NCBI GenBank assembly: GCA_024233085.1
Contig: JACKQC010000012.1
Location: 93,396-157,395, forward strand
Reading direction: 5' to 3'
From: Akkermansiaceae bacterium
Lineage (GTDB): Bacteria > Verrucomicrobiota > Verrucomicrobiia > Verrucomicrobiales > DEV007
Length of the DNA: 64,000 bases
Part shown: positions 50,501-62,500 of the stretch, piece after piece
Numbering within the stretch: the stretch's first letter is position 1
Layout of the letters: every line of letters begins with the position of its first letter
Notes under the pieces: model-generated
Databases searched by the model: none
What the model was told of the DNA's origin: nothing
Seen by the model: only the letters and a program-made list of their open reading frames with translations
Position numbers and translations under genes: made by a program

Positions 50501-53500
50501 GCGTCCACCGCGATGTCCGCCTGCACGACGATGTTGCCGTTGCCGTCGTCCACCAGCGTGGGACCGCCGGGAATCGCGATGACCACGGTGCCGGGCACGA
50601 CGTTCGAACCCTCGAGATCGTAGATATTGTCGCTGGTCTGGGTTCCGTTGTTCGTGGCGCGGCTGAGATCGTTGTTCTTTTCCTCGTCGGAAACGTTTTT
50701 CCGGTCCTGCACGGCGGAAAACTCGATGTTGCCGCCCGCCGTCACCTCAATGTCGCCGCGGTGATCGCCGCGGTTGTCGCGGCCGCCGTTGCCGAGCTGA
50801 ACGAAGCTGCCCTGGCCGGCTCCCGCGCGGAAGACAATGTCCTCGCCCGCCGTGACGGAGATCGTCTCCCCGTCGCGGCCCTGATTTCCCCGCGACGCCC
50901 AGCCGCCGTGGCCGAGCATGGCGTAGTCGACCAGGTCGCCATCGTTGTCCTCGGACGATCCGCCGAGGAAAGTGATGTCCTCCGCCGCGGAGACCGTGAT
51001 GTTCCCGAAATGCTCTCCCCGGCTCTCGTAGCCGCCGTGACCGAGCTGGGCGAAGTGGAAGCGCCCCTCGCCGATTCCGAGACTCGGATTGTCGAGGCGA
51101 TTGGCGTCGCCCGCCCCGAAAAAGACGCGCCCCCCCGAGGAAATGGCGGTGATGTCCCCATTGTGGCCGATTCCGGTGTCGAAGACGTCGATCGTGGTCG
51201 CGAAGTGGACGTCGGCGTCGTACCCCCCGTGACCCAGCATCACATACTGGCGGCTGTCCTCGTCCGAATTGACGAAATTTCCGGTGCCCGCGACAAAGGT
51301 GATGTCGCCGATGGCGTTGAGGACGATGTTCCCGGAGTTGCCCTTCGTGAGCGCCACCGTCGGGTTGCCCGCGTCCCGCGCCGCCGACCGCGCGTTCGTG
51401 CCGCCATGGCCGATCTGGGCGAAGGTGTCGGGACGGCTGCCGGCGCGGACGTCGATCCCGCGGTTGGAACCGTCGGCCCCCGCCGTGACCGTGATGCCGC
51501 CGGTGTGGTTGCCGTCGCCCTCGTAGCCGCCGTGGCCGATCTTCGCGTAGCTCTGGTTCGAGTTTCCGCCACTGAAGATCACGGCGCCGGCGCCGGCGTT
51601 CACGTTGATGTCGCCGGTGTTGTCGCTCTCCGTGCTCCGACCGCCGTGCCCGATCTGCGCGTAGGCGCTCGGCGAGATGTTTCCGGTCGTGGTGCCGGTC
51701 GCGCCGGCGGTGAAGACAACGCCGTTGGTGGCCTGCACATCGATGTCGCCGACGATGGTTTTCCGAAATTCGATCCCCGCGCCGAATGTCGCCGCGTTGT
51801 CGCCGAACATGGACACGTATTCCGTGCGGGCGAGATAGCCGGGATTGTACCAGTACTGCAGGTGATTCCCGCGAATCTCCGCCGGACTGGTGGAAAGCGG
51901 GCGGGTGTCCGCCTGAACCACGCCGTTCTGGTCGTAGGTCGAGATCTGCGTGCCGGCGCCGGTCAGGTAACTGGCGTCGTAGCCGCCATGGCCGATCTGC
52001 ACGTAGGCCTGGTTGTCCGTGCCCGCCGTGCCCGTCACCGTGTGGCCGGCCCCGAGCGCCTTGACGGCGATGTCGCCGCTCATCGCCCCGCCCGACCACG
52101 AACCTCCGTGGCCGATCTGGGCGTAGGAATTCAGCCCCTGATCGTTGGTGGTCGCCTGGCCGGCCGTCAGGTTCACATTGCCGTCCTGGGCGACGACACT
52201 GATGTCGCCCGAGTGGTCGCCGCCGGTGTAGAGACCGCCGTGGCCGACCTGCACGTAGGCTTCCCGGCTCCGCAGCGAGGATGAGGTCGCCCCCGCCAGG
52301 TTGATGTCGCCGGTCATGGCCCGCACCGCGATGTCGCCGCCGCTGCCGGTCACCAGGTTGCCGCCGCCGTCGTAGGCGCCACCCGGCGCCGCGATGTGGA
52401 ACCACTGGCCGCGGGCGTTGGTCGGGATGATCGGGATCAGGGGCGTCAGCGGATTGTTGTCGTGATCGACAAAGCGAATCGTGGCGGGATCGACGAAGAC
52501 CTGATTGAACGTCGTCAGCGGGACCAGACTGCCCTGCCCCCAATCCGGAATCGTGTCGCCATTCGCGTCCGTCGTCGTCAGCAGCGCCTGCACGGCGTTC
52601 TGGTAGTAGGCGTTGTTGGCCGGGTTTTCGCTGAAGGTGTTGCCCACCGTGCCGCTGGTGGATTCCAGCGCCCGCGGCAGATAGGGATCGAAGTCGGCGT
52701 TGATCCCGCCGTGCCCGATCTGCACATAGCTGTACTGCCCGGCGCGGTTGTCGGTGAAGGTGTCGCTCCCGCCGCGGGCGTGAAAATCGACGCCGGCCGC
52801 CGCCGCCACCGCGATGTCGCCGAAGTGGTTGCCGAAGGCCTCGAAACCGCCGTGGCCGACCTGTGCGTAGCTCACGGACTGCATTCCGGACTCGAAAGTG
52901 ATGCTCGCGTTGGGATTCGCCGCGGCCGTGATGTTGCCGTCCATGTCGAAGGTCAACCCTCCAGCCAACAGGGTTATGTCACCGTTATGACCCTGTCCAT
53001 TCGACGAGGTCGGGTCGGCCGCGTTGCGATAGCCGCCGTGGCCCACCTGGGCGTATCCGCCCCCGCCATTGTTCGCGTCGGGATTGGTGAATCCCATGAA
53101 GCTGATGTCGCCGAGCATCTTGACGGTGATGTCGCCGGTATGAGTGCCGGGATAGTAGCGGTCGTTGGCAAAGTCGCGCCGGTCGTTGGGCGGCGACTGG
53201 TTGCTGACGCCGGTGGTGGCGTAGTTGTTGTCCGTGTCCTGGTCGAAAGTGTTCGTGCCGGTGACGGCGATGACATTCAGGCGATGATCGTTGCGCCCCC
53301 CGTGACCGATCTGCACGTAGGAGTTGTCCCGGCCCGCGACGAAGGTCAGCGTTCCGCTGCCATCCACGGCGATGTCCCCGGTGTTGCCGCCGGAGGCGAA
53401 AAAGCCGCCATGGCCGAGCTGGGCGTAGTGCGGACCGCCCACGTTGTTGCCGGTCGCGTCGAAGGTGATATTGCCGCCGGCCCCGCCGCTGCTGCCGTCG

Positions 53501-56500
53501 ATGTCGGCTTTGACCGTGATGTCGCCGGCGTGGTCGCCGTCGCTGTAGATGCCGCCGTTGCCCAACTGGACGAAGGCCTCGCTGTTCACGCCTGTCGCCG
53601 GTTTCGACGCCGCGAAGACGATGTTTCCGTCGATGGTTTCGACGACGATATTCGCCGCATGACCGACGCGCTCGGCCGCCGTGGGTCCGAATTTGTCCAG
53701 AATGGTGTCGCCGTCGCTGTCGATCGGGCCGTAGCCATCGATCGCGTAGGTGTTGCCGTCGGGCATCAGGATCACGCCCGCGTCACCCCCTGGATTCGGG
53801 TTGTCGGTGTCGTAGCCGCCGTTGCCGAGCATCGCGTAGCTGCCGGACGCTCCGCTGGCCGGCGTGCCGGCGCCGCTGGTGAAGGTGATGTCCTTCAGCG
53901 CGGTGACCGCGATGGTGTCCAGCGCGGAGCCGTCGATGTCCCTCAGACCGAAGTCGCCCCGGGCCTGATACCCGCCGTGGCCGAGCTGGGCGTAGTTGCG
54001 GATGCCGTCGGTCGCGTTGTCGGAAGTCGCGCCGCCCGTGAAGGTGATCGCGCCCTGGCCGGCCTCGACGGTGATGTTGCCGTAGTGATTGCCGTTCGCG
54101 GCGTAACCGCCATGGCCCAGTTGCGCGTAGTGAAGCCGCCCCAATCCTCCGCCGTTGCTCCCGAGCGCGGTGTCGCCGGCGGTAAACACGATGTCGCCCG
54201 TCGCGCTGGTCACGGTGATGTCGCCGTGGTGACCGATGTTGGAAACGCCGCTGTTCGGGCTGATGGTGGCGCCGTCCTCGGTGTTGTCCGCGTCGTAACC
54301 GCCATGGCCGAGCTGCGCGTAAAGCCGGCCGTCCTCGGTCGTGGCGTCGGCCTTTGTCGTTCCCGCCAGGAAGGTGATGGTCCCGGCGCTCGACACGTCA
54401 ATGTTGCCGGAGAACCCGGCCGCCGGACCCGCGTCGGCGTCGGCCCCGTTGGTGTTGCCGCCCGATTTCGCGCTTCGGCCGCCGTGGCCGAGCTGGACGT
54501 AGTTGTCCGCCGTGTCGCCGGCCTTGAAGGTGATGCCGCCGCCCGTGACGGTGCCCGCCGTCACCGAGATGTCGCCGCTGTGCGCGCCGTTGCTGGCATA
54601 GCCGCCGTGGCCGAGCTGGGCGAAGGCCCGCTGGTCGTTCAAATCGATTCCGAGCCCGCCGAGAAACTCGATGGTGTCGCCCGCCGTCACCGTGATGGTG
54701 CCGCTGTTCTGTCCGGCAGCCGAATTTCCGCCGTGGCCGAGCTGCGCCGAGGTGTCGGCCTGGCTGCCGGCCTGGAAGCGGATCAATCCGCCCGCCTCGG
54801 CCGTGATGTCGCCGCGGTTGCCGGGTGTCAGCATCCGGCCGTCGGGACCGTCGGCGTCGCTGCCGCCGTGGCCGAGCTGCGCATAGGCGCGATTGCCGTT
54901 GCCGCCGAGGAACTGGATGTCGCCCGAGGTGCGCACCGCGATGGCGTTGTCCACGCCGGTCGTCGGATCGTTGTCGGCGTCGAGGTTGTCCACATCCGCG
55001 AAGCCGTTGTCGCCGCGCGCCTGGCGGCCGCCGTGGCCGAGCTGGGCGTAGGTGTCGTTGCCGCCCTGGCCGGCCGCGAAGATCACCTCTCCGCCCGCGC
55101 CGAGCGCCTCGACGGTGATGGAGCCGCTGTTGTCGCCGCTGTTGAAGGCGCCGCCGTGGCCGATCTGGACGTAGCTTTCGTTCGCGAGGCCGCCGGTGAA
55201 GGCGATCGATCCCAGCCCGCTGGTCACGGTGATGTTGCCGAGATTGCCGACCGCGGTGCCGGTGGCGTCGGCATCGTGCCCGCCGAGCCCCAGCTGGGCG
55301 TAGGCGCGCGAGTAGTTGGTGTGGTTGTAAGCCACCGAAATCACGTTGGCCTGCACGTTCGACACCGCCACGGAGAAGGTCACCACGCCCGTGGTGTAAA
55401 CAATGGTTCCGACCGGGTTGTTGTTCTGGTCGAGCAGCACGCCGTTCCCGTCGTCCACGATGGTCGCGTATTCCGGGGCGATCGGATTGGCGTTGGTGAA
55501 AACGAAGGTGCCCGGTGTCAGGTTGGCGGCATTCGCGAGCGTCGCCGATCCCCCCGTCTGCGCCGCCGTGTCAAGCGTGGCGCCGGTCTCGGCCGTCACC
55601 GTGGCCAGCCCGCCGCCGCTGAAGGCGATGTCGTCACGGGCGTCCACAACGATTTCCCCGGTCTCGTCGCCGCGCGCCTGGCGACCGCCGTGACCGAGCT
55701 GGGCGTAGCGATCCGTCGCCGTTCCGGCGGTAAAGGCGAGACCGGCCAGACCGGCGGCGGCTCCCGTGAACTGCACCGCGTCGTTGCCGTCGTACATTCC
55801 GTCCATGTTCACGTCGAAGGTGTCGGTGAAAGTCCCGTCCGCGCCGGTGACGACGGTGATGTTCCCGCTGTTGTTGCCCTGCGCGCCCATGCCGCCGTGG
55901 CCGAGCTGCGCGTAGGCGCTCGCGCCCGAACCCGTGCTGGAAGCGGCGAAGGCGATCTGGCCGCCCGCCCGCGCCAGGATGTTCCCGCTGTTGTCGCCGT
56001 AGGTGCCGAAACCGCCATGACCGAGCTGGGCGTAGCTTTCCGTGCCTGTGCCGGCGGTAAAGGTGATGTCGCCGCGCTGCGCGCCCACGTAGATGTCGCC
56101 GCTGTTGCCGACCGAGGGGAGGGTGTTGTTCGGCTGGTCGCTGTCGTAGCCGCCGTGGCCCAACTGGGCGTAGTTCTGGCCGCTCGTCGCGCCCGCCGCG
56201 AAGGCGACATTGTCCAGCGCCAGCACATTGATGGTCCCGGAATGATCGCCCCGCGCGTTGCGGCCACCGTTCCCCAACTGCGCGTAGCGGCTGCCCGCGC
56301 CGGAACCGCCGGTGAAATTCACCGAGCCCGCGACGCCGCCGGCGCCGGCCTGGACCCAGATGTCACCACTGTGGTTGCCCACCGCGTTGCGGCCGCCGTT
56401 ACCGAGCTGCACGTACTGGCTGGCGTTGGTCGAGGTCGAAGTCGTGGCGGCGAAGTTCACGTCCCCGGCGGCGGTGACTTTGATATCGCCGACGTGGTTG

Positions 56501-59500
56501 CCGTCGGTATTGAACCCGCCGTTGCCCAACTGGGCGAAGGCTTCCGAACCGCTCCCGGACGAGAAGGAAATATTGCCGCCGGTGGAGGTGACGATCAGGT
56601 TCGCCGCCGCGCCGCGGGCCGTCAGGGCTCCGAGATCCTCGGCGTCGTGGCCGCCGTTGCCCAGCATGGCGTAGTTCCGGCTCGAACTGCGCGCGGTGAA
56701 GGAAATGTTGCCGAGGGCGGTCACATCGATGGTGTCGAGGGCGTTGCCGTTGCCATCGACGCGGCCCTGGTCGCCGCGGGCCTGGCGACCGCCGTGGCCG
56801 AGCTGCGCGTATCGGTCCGCGTTGCCGCTGCCGCCGTTGAAGGTGATCGTGCCCGTTCCATTCGACACGAAAGCCACGTCGTCGGCGGGGTCGTCGCCAT
56901 AGGCGTCGTTTCCATCCACGTCGAAGACATCCCGGAAAATGCCGTCGCTCCCGGCGCTGACGGTGATGTTTCCAAAATGATCGCCGTCGGCCTGGTATCC
57001 CCCGTGGCCGAGCTGCGCATAGGCGGCGGTCACGCCGGTCGGGGTGTTGCCCGTCGAGGCGCGGAAGAGCAGGTTGCCGCCGGCCCGAACCACGATGTCG
57101 CCGTTGTCGGTGCCGCTGGTCTGCGAGCCGCCGTGGCCGAGTTGGGCGTAGCTTTCGACACCGGGCGTGTCGCCGTCGGCGCCCCAGCGAAACTCGATGT
57201 TGCCCGTCTGCGAACCGACCCGGATGTCGCCGGTGTTGCCGAGGGCGGTGGTAATGTCGTCGGCGTCGTGACCGCCGTGGCCGAGCTGCGCGTACGAACG
57301 CAGCGTGTGGCCCGCGCGGAAGATGACATTCCCCTGCGACAAGACCTCGATGTCGCCGGAGTGATCGCCCTTCGCGAGGCGGCCACCGTGGCCAAGCTGC
57401 GCATAGCGATCCTCGGCTCCCACCGTGGAGGAAGACGGATTTCCCGCCAGGAACTGGATCGTGCCCGTGCCGTTGGTGCCCGATTGAACGGAGATGTCGC
57501 CCGAGTGGTTGCCCGTCCAACCCAGACCGCCGTGACCCATCTGCACGTAGTTGCCGGTCGTCTGCTGACCGGTGAGAAGGTTCGCCGTCGCGCTGTCCGT
57601 GCTCCGGAACAGGATATTGCTCCCCGCCCGGACCGTGATATCGCCCGTGTTGTCCCCGCCGGCGTTGATCATGTTGATGGCCGGATCGGTCACATAACCG
57701 CCGTGACCGAGCTGCGCATAGGTTTCGCTGCTGGTGTTCGTCGTGGAGGCGGACCACATGAAATTGACCGCGCTGGTCCGGGATTGCACGAAGATATCGC
57801 CCCGGTTGGCCATCGTTCCCGGCGCTCCGCCGATGATCGCGGAGTCGTGACCGCCGTGACCGATCTGGGCGTAGGTCCGGGCGCCGATCTGGCCGGCCTG
57901 GGCCAGCACCTGCCGCAAGGCCGTCACCGAGATGTCGCCGTCGTTCGTCCCCCGCGCCAGATGACCGCCATGACCGAGCTGCGCGTAGGCGTCCGAGGCG
58001 GCGTCGGCCGTGGCGTTCGATCCGGCCAGGAAACGCAACCCGTTGGTGCTGGTGCCGGCGACGATCGTCACCGTGTCGGGATTCATATCCATGTCGAAGT
58101 CGCCGATATCGGTGAAATCGCCCGCGATCTGACTGCTCACCGTGATGTCCCCGGTGTGGTTCCCGGTCGCCTGCATCCCGCCGTGGCCCAATTGGGCGTA
58201 ACCGTTGTTGGCGACACGGATCGGCGGGTTGTTGATCGGGTCGATCGGATCGGGAATGAGCCGGTCGGTGCCGGTGCTGGCGGTGAAATTCAGGTCGTTG
58301 CCCGAACGCGCCACGATGTCGCCAAAGTGATCGCCGCTCGCGTCAAAGCCACCGTGGCCGAGCTGCGCGTAGGATTCCACCGAGGCTCCGGCGCCCGCGG
58401 TGAAATTGATGGCCCCGGTTTTCGAGGCGACCGAAATATCTCCCGAATGACCGGTGGTGGCGTCGGCGTTGTGCCCGCCATGGCCGAGCTGGACATAGGC
58501 CCGCTGGGCGTCCGTGCCGCCGGTGAAGGTGATCCCCTGCTGCGCGAGGACCGCGATGTCGCCGCTGAAATCCCCGGTCGCGTTGCGCCCGCCGTGACCG
58601 AGCTGGGCGTACCGATCGTCGCCCGTTCCGGCCAGCACCTGAAGGGTTCCCGTCGCGCCCGCCGCCCCGGCGAACACCGTGATGTCGCCGTCGAGATCCC
58701 CGCTCCAGTTCATGCCGCCGTGACCGAGCTGAACGTAATTGGCCACCGTCTGGAGGCCGGTGATCGGGTGCGCCGCGGTGCTCGTGGTGCTACGGAGCAA
58801 GACATTGGTGCCGGCGATCACCTTGATATCGCCCTCGCTGTCGCCACCGGCGTTGACCATGCTGATGGAAGGATCGGTCGTGTACCCCCCGTGTCCGATC
58901 TGGGAATAGGTCTCGCTGCTGGTGTTCGTCCCGGTCGCCGTCCAGCGCGCGTCGATGTTCGCGGTCCGCGACATCAGAGTAATGTCGCCGTCGTTCACCA
59001 GCGTCCCGGGACCGGCGCCAATGACCGCCGCGTCGTGACCGCCGTGACCGATCTGCGTGTAATTGCGGTCGCCCAACTGACCCGACACCAAAACGATCTG
59101 CCGAAGCGCGTCGGCGGAGATGTCGCCGGAGTTTGTGCCGCGAGCGAGACGGCCACCGTGACCGATTTGCACGTAGTTGTCGCCGCTGGCCGTCGCCGAG
59201 GCGTCAGAACCGGCGATCAGCCGCAAGCCGTTCGTGCTCGATCCCGCGACAATCGTCACCGTGTCGGGATTCATGTCCATGTCGAAATCGCCAATGTCCG
59301 TGAAATCGCCCGCGATCTGCGTGCTCAGCGTGATGTCACCGGTGCGGTTGCCCAGCGACTGCATCCCGCCGTGGCCAAGCTGCGCGTAGTTGCGCGATCC
59401 GGCGCCCGCGCCGGCGGTGAAATTGGTGTCGTTGCCCGACCGCACCACGATGTCGCCGTTGTGGTTTCCCGAGGCGTCGAAGCCCCCGTGACCCAGTTGC

Positions 59501-62500
59501 GAGTAGGCCTCGGTCGAAGCCACCACGCCGCCGGTGAAATTGATCGCGCCCGACCGCGAAGCGACGGCGATATCGCCCGAATGTCCCGTCGTGGCGTCGG
59601 CGTTGTATCCGCCATGTCCCAACTGGGTGTAGCCGCGCGTGCTGGCCGCCGTCGTCGAAAGGCTGCTGAAGGTGATGGTGCCCTCGCTCAAAACGGAAAT
59701 ATCGCCGGAGAAATCCCCGGTCGAGTTGGCGCCGCCGTGACCCAGTTGCGCGTAGCGATCCGTTCCGCCCGTGCCCGAGCGGAACTGAATCGTGCCGGTG
59801 TTCGCCAGGGCGGTGATGTCGCCCTCGAAATTCCCGGACACCCCGGCGCCGCCATGGCCCATCTGCACGTAGTTGCCGGCCGAAGTGCCGCCCGTGGTGT
59901 TGCGGAACAGGAGGTTGGTCGCCGCCAGCGCCTTGATGTCGCCGCTGTGGTCGCCGCCGGTCAACAGGCCGCCGTGACCCAGTTGCGCGTAACCATCGAC
60001 ACCGGCGCTGGTGTTGGTCGCCGCCCAGCGAAACTCGATGCTGCCGCCCGATTGCAGCGTGATGTCGCCCGTGTTCCCCGCCGAACCCGCCGCCGCGCCG
60101 ACCAGCGCCGCATCGTGACCCCCGTGGCCCACCTGGACGTACTGGCGGTTGACCGCCCCGCCGGCCTGAAACACCTCGTCACCCGCCGAAGTCACCAGGA
60201 TGTCCCCGTCGTGAACGCCGCGCGCCTGCCGGCCGCCGTGGCCGAGTTGCGCGTAGGTGTCGCTGTTGCCGCCCGCCGCGAAGGTGATCGAGCGGTTCGC
60301 CACCACGGTGTCCGCTCCATTGGCCGTGACCGTGATGTCACCGCTGTGGTTTCCGGCGGCGTTGCGCCCGCCGTGGCCGAGTTGGGCATAGCGATCGACC
60401 TGGCCCGTGCCGGCGGTGAACGAAAGGTCGCCCCGCGATCCCGCGGTGAACGCCAGCATGTCAGTCGCGTCGATCATGCCGTCCATGTTCACGTCGTACT
60501 CCCCGATGGAGGTCGCGCCCTCGCCGGACTCCACCGTGATGTCGCCGCTGTGGCTGCCCACGGCGTTCATCCCGCCGTGCCCAAGCTGCGCGTAGCTGCC
60601 CGTGCCCGCACCCGTCGTCGAACCGGCAAAAACGATCCGGTCGCCCGCCCGGGCGAGAATGTCGCCGCTGAAATTGCCGGCGGTGTCGCGCCCGCCGTGG
60701 CCGAGTTGGGCATAGGCCTGATTCGCCGAACCAGCGCTGAAGAGAATGCTGCCCGCGGTCGAAGCCACCCGGATGTCGCCCTGGATGGTCGAGCCTCCGG
60801 TGACATCCGCGTCGTGACCGCCGTGACCGATCTGGGAATAGGCCCGCGCGCCATTGGTCCCCGCCGTCGCGGTGATGTCGCCGCCCGCGATCACCGTGAT
60901 GTCGCCGTCGGCGAGCATGTCGCTGTCGATGTCGAGCACCCCGAAGTTGCCCCTCGCGTTGCGCCCGCCATGACCGATCTGCGCGTAGGCGTCGTCACCC
61001 CGGCCGGCCAGCACCGAAACCGTCGTGCCCGCCATCACCGTGACGTCGCCGCCGGTGTCGCCGTCGGAATTCCGTCCGCCATGGCCGATCTGGGCAAAAT
61101 CCACCCGCCGTGTCGCGCCGCTGGTCACGCCGTCGTCGCCGCTTCCCTGCACCGTCACGCTGCCGTCAGCCACGACCTTGATGTCGCCCCGCTTTTCCCC
61201 GTCCACGTTTTCGCCGCCATGCCCGATCATCGCGAAGGCCCGCTGGTCCATCGTCCCGGCGATCACCTCCACATTGCCCGCGATTTGCGCGAGAATGTCG
61301 CCGATGTGAATGCCGGCCGTGCCGTGGCCGCCGTGACCGATCATGGCAAAGGCATCGTCATTCGCCGTGGCGTCGCTCGAGTCGGTTCCCTGACCGCCGA
61401 GCACCCGCAGATTGCCGCCGTTGGTGGTGACAATGGTGATGTTCCCGGAATTTCCCGGCGTGGTGGAGGCGCCGCTGGCGGCCGCCTCGCCGCCATGGCC
61501 GATCATCGCGTAGGTCTCGTCACCGGCTCCACCGCGCACCAGCACGTCCCCGGCCGCCTCGACTCGAATATTCCCGGAATGATCCCCGGTCGCGATATCG
61601 CCACCGTGGCCGAGGCTCGCGTAGCCACGCAGGGCCCCGTTCTGGGCATCGAAGGAAACGCCACCACCCTGGGCCTGGACCAGGATGTTGCCGCTGCTGT
61701 TGCCGGAATTCGAATACCCCCCGTTCCCGAGCTGGGCATAGTTGTCCGTTGACTTGCCCGACATGAAGGAAATCGACCCGCCCTGGGCGGTCACGGTGAT
61801 GTCACCCACATTCCCGACCGTTGTCGCCGTGTTGTCGGCGTCGTAGCCGCCATTGCCGAGCTGCACATACGCCAGATCCGAATCCGCGTGGTTGTAGGCC
61901 ACCCGGATGTTCGTCGCGGTGTCGCTGCCGGAGTGCATCGGCTCTGTGATGGTGATCACGCCGGTGGTGTAGTTGATCGTGCCGACCACCGTGCTGTCCG
62001 CGGCCTGAATGGTGCCGGTCGTCGAAGTCGGCGTGTCCCGGACGTCCGTGAATGTGCTTCCCAGGGCCGTCGGGCTGGCGAGAACCGTGAAAACCACCGT
62101 GCCCGGCACGATGTACTGGTTGAAGAGGTTGATGTTTTCGGCCACTCCGGAGGCGTTGTTGGTGGCGTCGGACAACCCGTTGCTGTCCGCGGTGGTGCGG
62201 ACGTAGGAATTCAGGTTCAGACGCCCCGTTCCGGTCAGATAATCGGACTGGTTCGCTGTGAAGGTGATGTCCCTTCCGGCGGTGACCACGATGTTTGCCG
62301 CGTGATCGCCCCGGGCGTCCCGCCCGCCGTTGCCGAGCTGGGCGTAGTCTTCCTGGCCGACACCGCCCTCGAAAAAGATGTCCCGCCCGGCCGTCACCGC
62401 GATCGTTTCCGTGGCAATGCCCATCGCGTCGCGCGATCCCAGATCGCCGAAAGCGCCGCTCCGGCCGCCGTGGCCCAATTGGGCGTAGCTCAGGCCCTCG

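Noticed and set aside
10161..61752. Very long + strand open frames opposite the giant genes (for example 10161-21158, 32019-37466, 40720-47565, 52396-61752)
   Set aside because: They mirror the repeats of the sense proteins, read as low-complexity V-A-D-L-x-V-G type sequence with no domain, signal peptide or family match, and are expected when a very GC-rich gene avoids TTA, CTA and TCA codons.
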